64,000 nt of DNA, taken from the NCBI GenBank assembly GCA_013365365.1, contig JABVXU010000035.1, positions 62,001 through 126,000 on the forward strand, read 5' to 3'. Shown piece after piece: positions 53,601 to 64,000 of the stretch (position 1 is the first letter of the stretch; each line of letters begins with the position of its first letter). The DNA comes from Cruorifilaria tuberocauda (Eukaryota > Nematoda > Chromadorea > Rhabditida > Onchocercidae). The translations under genes and the position numbers were made by a program. The notes below the pieces were generated by a model that saw only the letters and a program-made list of their open reading frames with translations, was not told the origin of the DNA and made no database searches.

Positions 53601-53920
53601 TCCAATAAAATCTATATATTGATAAAGTTATTTCTACAAAATGAAATTTGGCAAGTCAAATTTCGTAGAATAGTATGGCAATTATGGAAGATGCCAAACT
53701 AAATTTTGAAAATACTAATACCATATTCGTCGTCGTTGTTGACTTGATTTTCGTAAGTTGACGATTCGCGTGTTCCCCTCATTTCGCTTCCTCCTCGCAT
53801 TCTGGAATCGTCGCTAACAACATGCGCCACATATATAATGACTTCTGAGCTTTCGCTAGAATCACTAACATGGCTAACAAAACCATCAAAGTTAACTACT
53901 TTTATAAGCTCTTCCGACAT
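47663..53920 (-). CDS. Tudor-domain protein with RG-rich C-terminal region (about 795 aa)
   Basis: Phase-consistent exons, high to low: 53920-53722, 53536-53454, 53217-53040, 52902-52759, 52673-52545, 52196-52114, 52041-51942, 51840-51800, 51578-51435, 51336-51173, 50981-50900, 50429-50352, 50198-50048, 49629-49392, 49223-49044, 48847-48615, 48292-48243, 48096-48049 and 47725-47663 (TGA). The start MSEELIKVVNFDGF follows a TTGCAG acceptor 29 nt upstream, suggesting trans-splicing. Seen: a clear Tudor core, MCCLVRASIDNGYRSLYRAE, IIKFTNYTHRFSVYLVDYGF, then IRYDDVFDI and LPVAQLHCRLG. A weaker Tudor-like unit is at the N-terminus (RLAKVRLIDKGIDIEVERN). The tail contains GRRRGRNRAHRDRQPRKY. Known: such proteins bind methylated Arg and act in germ granules and small-RNA pathways. 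Orthology to a particular nematode Tudor protein is not established. One intron requires a GC donor at 49043. Confidence 0.8.
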
Positions 53921-55675
53921 TTTTTCTTTGCAGTTAAGCGACCGGTGATCTGCAACAGACTTAAGCAATTTCTTGGGGAATTTGACCATACAAACAGCAC
54001 TGCAAGGGAAATAATAGGAGAGCAAATAAAGCAAGAATTGCACGTTATGAAGTACTAATTTCAGGAATCAGCTTAATTTTGTGAAGCCATTCTTCAGTTA
54101 GCCAAGTAAGGAATTAGGTTTATACATCTCAAATTTATCAGGAATTTGAAAAAGCAAATTATTTTAACAATCCCTCGTAAAAGTGCAGTTACCGTCAATA
54201 TAATTTAAAATTTCAATATAATTACAGATAATGAAACTATATTATTTTGGAGAATCACTCTCCATTTGCCATTTTCTTCAAACTTCAATTTCATCCATTT
54301 GTGGGGGTAATTGCTCAATGGGAATTTGATATAATTATGAATTTCTTATCAGAAAAACTTTCCCTGCAGAAAGATCGGGAAGATGATATCACTACTAGAC
54401 ATCTGCCTATTTCCCTATCTTCAAAAAAAAAAATAATCGGAGATTTCTATTTCATCTGGTTATTTCAACGATGACGTAAATGCTCGTACTTAACTCTATC
54501 ATGCTACTTTTCTTAATACAGTAAAAACAGAGACAAATAAACAATAATTAAATTCATTAGCTTTAGCTAAAATAATTGCTAAAGAGTAGAACATAGAATA
54601 AAATAATTATTAAAGAGTTATTACGTGCTAAACATATCAGTTACATGACTACCCTTTACCTGCTCCCCATCTCAATCAAACGTTAGACCGTAAAAAAGCA
54701 ACCAACCGACCTTCAATACGACCGAGTGCAACAATAATACGAGACAGCAGAAGACAATAATAACATAAGAATAAGCTGTTATATGCAAATTTTTTCACAA
54801 TGTGACTAATAGAATTGCAACTACTCATCGATGTATATAAATACACCTGTCAACTATTACACGTAAAAGCATAACTGTATATTTTACGTAAGAGTAAAAG
54901 TAAGAGAGGGAGAGAGAGAGAGAGAGAAAAACGTTGCCAATTGCTAGAGTGATCAAGTGATCACTTCAGCTATCAGATATACTCGACTTGAGTCAAATTA
55001 GAATTTCTTATTATTTAATAAAAATAAAGAATAAGAAAATCAATCGGGAACTCTGATCAACCTGATTGTTCCTGAACACTTCGCTTAACCTGATTGTCCT
55101 TAAGCAAATACATTCATTACTCTGACATTATCACGTAATATTCGTATTCATTTGATCTGTGTTTCTTTACTTTTCATATGCTAAATAAAGTCATAATCGA
55201 TGTTGTATTTCAATTATTTTACTGCTGTTTGATCGAGATAATGAAAGTTAGAGAGTGGAATGTCACTTGATAAGTTTCTGTTCATCTCCTAATTGTAATG
55301 CTAATATTTAAATTCAGGTTATACGGTAATTAAGCCATGAAAATGAAGAAAGTATGTTAGGATAGTCAGAAAGATGATACGTGGACTGCTTAATACGACA
55401 GATCAGTCAGAGGAATATATATAATGTGGTAGAAATGAGGAATTCCCTATATCCTTCCCTCTCAGTACTCTCAATGACATCTAATCACTTTTGTATTTAT
55501 AAGAGAGCTGCAACACTTGGCACTGAGTTGTGAAGTGTTAATATGTTTATGGTAGTTTTGTTTTTTAGAAGTTTGAATGTGCCGCGATTTTTCGACTTAC
55601 TGATATATCTCGGGATTTTGTGGGGAAATATCTTTTTTCTTTTTGAAAGAACGAGTTTGAGCAGTATTAGCGAGA
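53921..55675. promoter_or_regulatory. Divergent intergenic region between Tudor gene and bub-3
   Basis: It holds the upstream sequences of two divergently transcribed genes. A TATA-like GTATATAAATA lies near 54833, with an 8-bp inverted repeat ACGTAAAA/TTTTACGT close by (about 54861-54889) and a GA microsatellite at 54903-54927. No additional gene is supported; open frames at 54247-54474 and 55543-55977 are shadows or noise. Confidence 0.45.
54903..54927. repeat. (GA)n microsatellite
   Basis: A GA run with one GGG interruption. Confidence 0.9.
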
Positions 55676-57744
55676 ATGTTTCATTTTGCTGGTGGTTCAA
55701 CGGAAGGAACGATTCCACATCCAAACAATACGCAGATCTCCAAAGTGCAGGTGTTGTATCTTTTCGTATTTTTAGTTTTTCTATAGTTATCAATCATCTC
55801 TTATTCTATTTTATCACATCTTTGAAACTTTGTAGAGTTGATAATTTTTCTGCAAGTTATGCGAAACTCGAAGATTTGTTTCAATTTACCGAATTAAATT
55901 TTTGTCTTGAACTTTTGTTACACTGGTGGAAAGTTTGGCTAATGTCAAACTTTCCAGTTGGTAGCTCTGATAGTTAAGGGCAGTGGTTCTGAATCAACAC
56001 CATACTGTTTTCAACCTTTTTTATTTCAGTTTTCACCAGATGATAGCGGTCAGCTGCTTGCAGTATCAAGTTGGGAAGGTACTGTTCGCATTTATCATTT
56101 TCCTGCTGGTCCTGTTACTGCACTTGAGAAACGAGTCTATACACATGCTAAGCCTGTTTTAGCGTGCACTTTCTTCGTGAGTTATTTTGCTTTAATTCCT
56201 CAATGATATGCTGCAGGGATTTAGCGCGTAAGCGATCCTTTGGGTGAAAATTTCAATACAAAATTTTAATTTACGTAGTTTTACATTAATTTCATTCAAG
56301 ACTCCATTGTTAAGTAACATCTTCGATCAGTAATTTTATTTATTAAGTGAAGGATTTATCTTTTAAAGAGTAAAAATGATATTGCAAGTGGTGGTCTGGA
56401 CAACTTAATTAAAACGTACAATATGGAAACTGGTGTAGAATGTGTTCTGGGTCATCATGAAGCTCCTGTGCGATGCCTAGAATATTGCAAGGAACACAGT
56501 TTAGTGGCTTCAGGAGGATGGGATTCTGCAGTAATGGTGAGTGACTATTAAATACATTATATGTAAAAGAAAATTAAGATTATTATAAATTTCCTATATG
56601 CTGATGGGCATATAATCCAAATAGGAGACAGAAAATAAAGAGGATTCGAGACTTATTAAAAAGGAAAATACGAGGATACCGAAAAATAAATTGTATTGGT
56701 TGTTGACCGAAAGTTCTTTATGAGTACTATGTTTTCAGTTATGGGATGTACGATCAAATAGTTCAGCTGGATTTGGAAATAATGGTGATAAAGTGTATGC
56801 AATGGATGTACATGGAAATAGGATCCTTGTTGGTACAAAAGATCGTAAAATAATTGTATGGGATGTACGTAATCTTGGTGAACCTGAGCAGATACGTGAT
56901 AGTCCACTGAAGGTATTTTTACTGTTTATTTTTGCTCCCATTCATAGCAACTATTTTATTTAGATGCTTAAAAGCCTTGTGTTTTCTAATTCAATTCTAA
57001 AAAGTATATCATTGTCGTATGTCTTAGCAAAATCATCTTGGACTTTTCTCTTTTCAGTTTCAAACGCGAGCTGTAAAATGCTTCCCAACTGGTGAAGCTT
57101 TTGTTGTTGCTTCTATTGAAGGACGCGTTGCGGTGGAGTATTTCGATATGTCAGCAGAAATTCAAAAAAACAAATATGCTTTTAAATGCCATCGTGAAAA
57201 AGATGACGCTGGTGCCGAAATGATATATCCTGTAAACTGCATCGATTTTCATCCCATATATAATACCTTTGTTACTGGAGGTATGTTGCAGTATGTATTG
57301 TGAACATCATTTTTATGTTATTAGAAGAAGCAAGATGTCCTAATAAGTCTAGATAGTTAATGTGGAAAATAAGTGATAGCACTTAAGTTTTGTGTGCAAT
57401 ACTTGTTTTCAGGTTCGGATGCACTCGTAAATATTTGGGACCCATTTAACAGGAAACGAATATGTCAACTTCATAAGTTCGTTTATATATTTGATTACCA
57501 ATGTCTTATTTACTGTGTTGAATTCATTCGTTTATATAATATGTTTTCAGTACATGAAAAATAATCTAAATTTCGCTTTTTCCGGTTTCCAACAGGCATT
57601 ATGAGCGTTTCATTCAATTCAACCGGAACACAATTGGCAATCGCAGCGTCATATATGAATGAATTGAAAGAACGTCCTAATCCAGAACCCGAAAGTGTAG
57701 TTGTAGTGAGGAAAATTACAGATGTAGAAGCAAGGCCAAAGTGA
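55676..57744 (+). CDS. bub-3: Mitotic spindle-checkpoint protein BUB3 (WD40)
   Basis: Exons: 55676-55750, 56030-56176, 56369-56536, 56739-56912, 57058-57280, 57413-about 57480 and 57596-57744 (TGA). Seen: FSPDDSGQLLAVSSWEGTVR, then SGGLDNLIKTYNMETG, APVRCLEYC, SGGWDSAVMLWDVRSNSSAG and DRKIIVWDVRNLG. The hallmark BUB3 stretch follows: SIEGRVAVEYFD, KYAFKCHRE, IYPVNCIDFHPIYNTFVTGG, VNIWDPFNRKRICQLHK and LAIAASYMNELKERPNPEP. Known: BUB3 forms a WD40 propeller that recruits BUB1 and BUBR1 to kinetochores through the KNL1 MELT repeats. Length (about 340 aa) fits the family. The join between the last two exons is unresolved. A donor after CAT-AA (phase 2) does not match the acceptor at 57596 (phase 1), so a microexon or a less obvious donor is needed there. 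Confidence 0.93.
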
Positions 57745-57902
57745 TATATTTCTTCTTTAATTTTTACAATCTGTTATTTATGAATCATCAAGAGGCGTGT
57801 AACGTAATTGTTTTCAACAAAAATCATGTCAAAGTTACTTCGAATTTGTTTTGCCACGGTGCTTCCCAAATTTGTATTTTGAATTGCTAAAAAATGGTAA
57901 GA

Positions 57903-58852
57903 TCAACGATTAAGGAGCAATGTCATGCTAAACATATGTTTTTTAGTTGAAATTGATAATTGCCTATGATTCATTTGTTGGAATTTGGCACTAAGATCTG
58001 TTTCTTGATATCTTGATAAATCAATTATTAAAAAAGAAATGCTCTGAAAGGTAAAGCTGAGTGCAAAATCTTCATTTCTTGAAATTATTAAACTTTTGAA
58101 TTGAAAGCACAAAGATTTAAGTAATGCATATTTTACCTTCTCCCGTTTATTCTCATCGATTTCACAATTCGCTGCATTCATTTTTCCAGAATTCTGCAAA
58201 ATAAATAGTTTTGAATAAGTATTCCATGAGACGTTACATTCATATGTGGTCACATGGTATGAAAGGCTGCTTTGTGTCTAGGTACGTAATTAAAATAGTT
58301 GTATCTTTTCCTCAGAATTCATAATAAGCTGCTTCTTTTTCCTATTTTTAAAACGAAAGTTATTTTTCTTGGAATGGGCGATGAACGAATATGCTAATCA
58401 GTAAAAAAGAGCTGAAGTTCGTAAAATTATGATATATTTTTACAGATAAATGGGAGTTGATATCACCTTTCTACAAGTGGTCGGCGCAGCAAGGATTGTG
58501 AGATAATATTTTATTCCGGATACCACTTGAGTGCGAGCACGGATTACTTTCACCAGTTTATAGAGATGTGTAAAATTCGTCTTCGCGTTCACTTTTTCCA
58601 TTGCCTTTTCCGCTACTTCCTAAAAAGATTAAGCGTTCAATTTTTTCATTTCTTATTTTTTTAAATTTCTCTTCAGATTTTCCTCGTGCTCATTTTTGAA
58701 AATGAACATATAAATATTCATGAGAAGCGATTTACCTGAATTTCTGGATCGTTCACATCGTTATCTCTAATTCCACCGAGCTTTAGCATTTGTCTAGCAG
58801 AGCTTCTGGATATGATCACAAATGCTGATAACCACACGATCAGATAAAACAT
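57903..58852 (-). CDS. Secreted cystatin-type cysteine protease inhibitor (intact reactive loop)
   Basis: Exons: 58852-58736, 58619-58467 and 58193 downward. The third exon either ends at a donor at 58136 or reads on in an open frame to the TGA at 57903. A TTGCAG acceptor directly abuts the ATG, as expected for trans-splicing. Seen: a signal peptide (MFYLIVWLSAFVIISRSSAR), then MLKLGGIRDND with the conserved N-terminal Gly-Gly. ARTQVVSGIKYYLTI carries the Q-x-V-x-G hairpin that enters the protease active site, and TTCRK and NCEIDENKREK provide cysteines. Known: type-2 cystatins inhibit papain- and legumain-like proteases, and filarial members are secreted. The usual C-terminal Pro-Trp loop is not evident in any reading of the last exon, so the 3' end is uncertain. 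A paralogue lies divergently at 62511. Confidence 0.82.
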
Positions 58853-61800
58853 CTGCAAGTAAAAACATAAATTTGGATTTAACACGAAAAACTTTCATTA
58901 AGTTTCTACATTTATCGTTAGTATGTTTCCTTGTTCCTCTAATTGTACGTTGTCCAGAGCTATTTATCGATTATTATCAGAGGTTTTCACAGTTGAGTAA
59001 ATGTAATTTATACAAACTTTACTGCTTGAAAAATCTCACAAACAAAATAAGAGATGAAAAAATTGAACGTTCTCCACTACGATCGCAGGCAGTGCAATAA
59101 TTCGATGGCAGTAAAATTCGTAAATTGTATCTCTTATAAATATGTACTTTTGATTTACTTACTTTCTTTCATAACATGCTATTTCATAAAGAAAAGAACA
59201 GGATAAAGAAGCCAGTTTTTAATTACATTACTTTTGGGATGTCAAGACGAGACATGTTGTTTAAATTGATGAACACTTTTTGAGGAAAACATTACATTCA
59301 TCCTTTTATTTCCTCTTCACTCACTATCTGAAATTTCAACAAAACATGAACTGTATGCATAAGAGCTGAATAATATATGACTAATTTCTTGAAAAATATT
59401 GCTTACCTGATGATAATAGAAATATTTCTCTTATAATTCACATTACTTTCACATTAAATAGTTTAATTTGAAAGTAAATCTACTGCAATCATTCAAAATA
59501 TTACTTGTGGAAGAATTCTATAATTTATAAGTTGAAAATGAAAATAGAAAGTTTTCACTTATTTCACCCATTTCAAATTCATAAATTTTACTCATTTTTT
59601 ATATTAATTTATTTAATCATTCAAAGAATTGCTACATACCTGATTAAGAATATCAGAATGCGAAATCACATTATCGATCGTTAACATCGGAAAAAGTAAT
59701 TTACGTTTCTGTAATCACTTTACTTCGTCATTTATTAGTATCATTTACTGGATAGTATCATATAATCTGTTATCGATTGATACCTTAATGTATCGCAGAG
59801 TTTAACACAAATATCTATCTTTTCAGATAGTTATCAAGAGTGCTCGATCATCCTGTCTTGCACATGGCTATGCAAACGAAATAGATTACTATAAATTTTT
59901 AAAATACATTGATTGTAATGCTTACTTTGCGTTCATTTGATAGTGATATTGTATTAGCAGCTTTAATCGATTGATTGATTGCCAAAAAATGATAATTTTG
60001 ATCCATTCGATAATAATTCTGATATATCTCGGCGTTATCTGTTATACAAATTGATTTCTGAAATAATTAAAGATATCAGTCTAATGATGACTTATTGATT
60101 AATATGCAATTTAAGTTTCAAATCGAATAGATTAAGATATCTGCAAGTACTCATGGATTTAATTTAAATTTTAATTATAATTAAATAAACGATTACAGTA
60201 TTAAAATTGGCCAAAAAATCTATCATTCACATCCGCTTAACAATCCAAAATATATATTTTTTTCTGTAGATGTTGGAATGCGTAAAAATTATAAAAAAAA
60301 GGAATTAAATAGGAAAATGAAATTAAGAATAATAAATGATTAGAAGTGACGAAAAGAAATAAAGTTAAAGTTATGGCTGATAATAAGAAAATAATCAATG
60401 AATTTAATGAATTTAAAAAGTTTAAAAAATTATTACTGGGTAAGTAATTTCATTTGTTGCTAATGAAAAATGAACGATACAAATAATAATCATCATAATA
60501 ATAATAATTAATTATTGAGTTTTTCGTTAAAGATACTAAATTGAAATAAAAGTAGAATATTTGGTTTAGGTTTAAAAATTAATTTAGAACTTAATATTCA
60601 TTTTACTTCGTTGATAAATATATTTGTAATAAACTGAATAATGATAACTGATGCTGCTGCTGTTAAGTAAACGATTTTAAAAATGGAAATATTTTTTTTC
60701 TAGTGCAAATATTTGCGCAAAAAAACTGATGATGCTTTTCTGATGACAGGTGAATTAAAAGATCCATTCATTAATTAATGTATTCTAAGAATAGTTACTT
60801 ACATGATATGACTAAAATTTTCTTCTTAGCTAAAATAAAATTATCTTTTTAATAATCACTATTAGTTCTCTATATCGAGCTATATCTAGCAATCTCAATA
60901 GGAATTCAAGAAGTTATCTGATATAAACAATTCCAAAAATATCATCAGCAAATTCTAATGATGAACCAAAGCTAACATAGCTGAATAAAATCCATGAAAA
61001 AAAAAGCAAAATTTTCATTCATGATTTTTATTTGAACACCATACTCTAACATTACTATAAAAAGAGAAGAAATCCATTCTTTCTATTCTTTTCAATTCAA
61101 AAATTCAATCCAGAAATTTTCACTTTAATTTTATCTGTTATCTGATATTTCGCATGATCGATATATTTTATAATAATACACAGGCTTTTTCCTATAGCAT
61201 TTAAATCGCAAAAATGAACTTTTCCTTCCACTTTTTCTTTTCTGCTTTCTTATCGTAAGAACGTTAATGTACATGCGTTTGAAACGTCTTCAAAATACGT
61301 AAACGAACGTTTGAAACGTCTTCAAAATACGTAAACGAACGTTTGAAACGTCTTCAAAATACGTAAACGCTTGTGCATAGCAATTCATTGTTCATTTGCC
61401 ATTCCAATGGAAAACCTTAGTAAAATAAAATAAAGTTTTTATGAAAAAAGAATAATTCTGCAGTTATTATATTTCAATCTTCACTTGTGATCAGAAGAAA
61501 ACTACCGATTTCATACTGATACGGATCAATAATATTTCCGTATGATAACTAGATCACTAAATTTGTTATTTAGGATTGAATTCTTTCTGTTTTATTTTGG
61601 GACTTTACCATTTTTCACCAAACTTATACATTTAGTAAGATGAATGAAAGCTTTTTTACATCGATTTACCTGTTGAAGTGACGTGGAAAATACTAAAGCA
61701 TTGATTACCTACCAATACCAGATTACTTCTTTAAGAACGTAATCAATTAATCAATTGTTCATTATAATTTCCATGCAGACGATTGGAATCGAAGAAATTC

Positions 61801-62510
61801 CATTTATGAAGCTGAAAATAAAGGAATGGTTAAGTTACGGCTCAAATTTCAATTGATCGGAAATATTCATAGCTTATTAATAATAGAAATACATCACATA
61901 AAATCTGACAATTCGTTTTTTTTCTTTTCCTAATCGATAAACAAATTAGCTAAAGTCTCTGAAACAAATTAGCTAATCTCTGAAACAAATTATCTTAAAA
62001 TGAACAGTTTCATTTACCGATGAAAAAGTTTTAAAACGACCATCAGGAGGAATTGGTTTTAAAAAAAAATCATCTATACTGTAATGATTATGGAGTGAAC
62101 TCTGACAGTAATATGAAATTAAAAACTTTCTCATAGCAAACTATTTCATCATTCATTAGTCTAACAGACAGATTGAAAATTAATTTGGATTTTAAACTGA
62201 AAGCAAGTATAAAATTTCTTCCAAAATCAACATTCAAATAAGGCTTATTAAAAATATTATCTTGATATCTCCATATTGATAAAATCTAATATTAATTTAA
62301 TTTACTTTATACAGAGATACAAGTTTAATTAAGCTAGAACCAATAAGTCACTTTCATGATAGTATTATTGAGATTTCAAATGTATATAAATAAATTTTCC
62401 CGTGATCTCATGAAAGTTCAAAACTATTTTAGAGAATGCATTCTAATGAATAAATTTCCTATATTGAATGTTTTTTCAGCTTTGTTTATTTTACATAACA
62501 CTTTTTGCAG
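58853..62510. promoter_or_regulatory. Divergent intergenic region between two cystatin genes
   Basis: AT-rich, with no gene supported. It contains a 32-bp tandem repeat (61277-61369) and a pair of short repeats around AAACAAATTAGCTAA (61940-62000). It should contain the promoters of both cystatin genes, but no motif is distinctive. Confidence 0.45.
61277..61369. repeat. 32-bp tandem repeat, three copies
   Basis: Units starting GTTTGAAACGTCTTC at 61277, 61309 and 61341 are essentially identical. The flanks ATGTACATGCG and CGCTTGTGCAT are roughly complementary, so the array sits inside a weak palindrome. Confidence 0.93.
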
Positions 62511-63133
62511 ATGTTGCTATTTATCCTTTTATTGGCACTCTTCATTAATCTTTCCAATACTCATTTCGAGAATGATGATGATGTTAAGGTAAAACTATTT
62601 GAATGATAAGGAACTACCTGAAGATTCGAAATCCCGAAAGAAAATCGATATCTTCAGGATGTGGTAAAGGAATCATTACCGTTGATAAACAAGAATATGA
62701 ATGATATCTATGTGTGGAGAGTGCGAAAAATACTAAAGGCACATGTTTTGGTAGTACGAGATACCGTATATGAATTAAAACTTATTCTCATTCGAACTGT
62801 CTGCAGAAAGGTATATTTCAATCATTAGTATATTGTAAGCAAAATGTCTTCAAGCAAACTTCTAATTTCTGTTAATGAAAAGGATTCTGAATGAAAGTGA
62901 AAAAGATTTTGAAAAGAATTGTAATTGTAAAAATATGCTTACTAAAAAACATCTATTGTATCCTAAAACTTTTCTTAAGTTATGAATGTAACTGTAGAAA
63001 TTACACAAATGAAAGTATATCACTTTTTTCTGTTTCTTTTCAGCGTACAAAGTTTACATATAAGGTTCATGACGTTCTGAAATGTAAAGTGACCAAGAAA
63101 GCGAAAATAAAGGTAAGACAGTTTTTCAGATAG
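62511..63133 (+). CDS. Divergent cystatin-like secreted protein (reactive loop lost)
   Basis: Exons: 62511-62588, 62658-62810 and 63044 onward. A TTGCAG acceptor immediately precedes the ATG. Seen: a signal peptide (MLLFILLLALFINLSNTH). A 51-codon second exon in the same phase and of the same length as exon 2 of the cystatin at 57903-58852 ends in CRK at the same place. Aligned without gaps, VKESLPLINKN matches the cystatin helix, but the Q-x-V-x-G loop is replaced by L-V-V-R-D. A third exon is Lys-rich (CKVTKKAKIK), ending either by read-through at the TAG at 63131-63133 or by splicing at 63112 to a short exon near 63222. Inhibitory activity by the classical loop is therefore unlikely. It may be a neofunctionalised paralogue. 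Family assignment rests on exon structure and pattern, not a search. Confidence 0.65.
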
Positions 63134-64000
63134 AAAGTAATCATTAATATACTCTTGTACTATTTGTTACTATTTCCTATATCCTATGAACTGTGCTGAA
63201 GTTTTATCTCGTTTGATACAGTCAAATGGTACGGTAAAGAGTTATTTTATTTGATTTAAAGTTTTAATTTTTCTTAATATCACAATTGCAATTATCAGAA
63301 GATATCGTTTATTGATTCAATCATTTATCGATATTTTTATTGATAGGTGATAATGAGAAGAAGAAATTGAAGTTTGAAAAGGAATTGGAATAAGATGAAA
63401 TTAAAATTAAACTGAGAATTAAGTTTTTCATTACTGTTTTTTATAGTAAATTAAGCATCAGAAATTAAAAAGAAATGATAGCAACAAAAGTGATAATTAA
63501 TTATAGAGATGAAATTTTATATAAACATACCTATAAATCTTCTAATCAACTGTTTCTTGGACTGGAATATTTAGATCATAAACTTTTACAAATAATTTCA
63601 TTAAAATTAACATTTTTATAATTTCGGATTGAGAGTTCAACCGTGGCACGATATGTATATATATTATCATTGAAATTACGATACTTTCAGACGATTTCTG
63701 CTAAAATATTCGAATCGATGACCGGTAAACTTAGAGTTAAAATCGCTTGATCCTCTATGCTACGAAGAATATTTCAAAATAATAGAAAGTGGTCAAAAGA
63801 AGTAAAATTCATCTTTGTTACTCTTTTCCAACACCTTTACTATCATTTTGAAAGTATTAAAAGTATAATCGTTTATTTGTTTCTCTGTGTTACGAGTAAA
63901 CCAGAAAAAAAGCATTATTTTTTGTAACTTTATTATGAAAGTAAGTCAAAGTAAAGAGATGAAATATAAAAAAATGAATATGAAGAATTTGTTTCTTTCA
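63134..64000. other. Right-edge AT-rich sequence
   Basis: No gene can be supported. A possible last exon of the cystatin-like gene lies at 63222-63254 after a GATACAG acceptor. Confidence 0.4.

Noticed and set aside
55543..55977. Plus-strand 144-codon frame upstream of and across bub-3 exon 1
   Set aside because: It is in a different frame from the BUB3 start and runs into the intron; no similarity.
63640..63770. tRNA-like words (GTTCAA, TCGATGACC)
   Set aside because: No cloverleaf with acceptor, anticodon and T stems can be drawn.

Overview
The window looks like nuclear DNA from a parasitic nematode, most likely a filarial worm (Onchocercidae). It is very AT-rich and its genes are split into many small exons with short introns. 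Most 3' splice sites are TTTTCAG-like, and two genes have a splice acceptor directly before the ATG, as expected for spliced-leader trans-splicing. The encoded proteins are nematode or metazoan: a giant-muscle-protein kinase with Ig/Fn3 repeats, eukaryotic UDP-galactopyranose mutase, BUB3, a Tudor protein and secreted cystatins. I see no prokaryotic genes, rRNA, tRNA, CRISPR array or recognisable transposase.

Layout. (1) 1-8380, minus: a WD40 scaffold of the MAPKBP1/WDR62 family in at least 21 exons, running off the left edge. (2) 8381-27199: a gene-poor region of almost 19 kb. It holds microsatellites, a 61-bp minisatellite, several inverted repeats, a pre-miRNA-like hairpin and a few short coding-like blocks. 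The best of these is a two-exon candidate at 19813-20743 encoding 62 residues. (3) 27200-29180, plus: the N-terminal half of UDP-galactopyranose mutase, which stops before the second half of the enzyme. (4) 30679-43339, plus: the C-terminal part of a titin/twitchin-type protein, namely a kinase, 14 Ig domains and one Fn3. No upstream exons of such a gene are visible. Because one gene loses its 3' half and the next its 5' part inside the same 1.5 kb, this interval is a probable rearrangement breakpoint or assembly join. (5) 44824-46544, plus: a two-PDZ protein. (6) 47663-53920, minus: a Tudor-domain protein with an RG-rich tail. (7) 55676-57744, plus: the spindle-checkpoint WD40 protein BUB-3. 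(8) 57903-58852 minus and 62511-63133 plus: two divergently oriented secreted cystatin-family genes with the same exon layout. One keeps the inhibitory Q-x-V-x-G loop and the other has lost it.

The genes do not form a single pathway. Sarcomere structure (titin-like protein), glycan biosynthesis (UGM), mitosis (BUB-3, WDR62-like protein), small-RNA or germline biology (Tudor, by family) and secreted protease inhibitors (cystatins) lie side by side, as is usual in nematode genomes. Exon boundaries were derived by eye from splice consensus, reading phase and family similarity. Spliced models are more reliable than any single open reading frame, but no transcript or database search was available.
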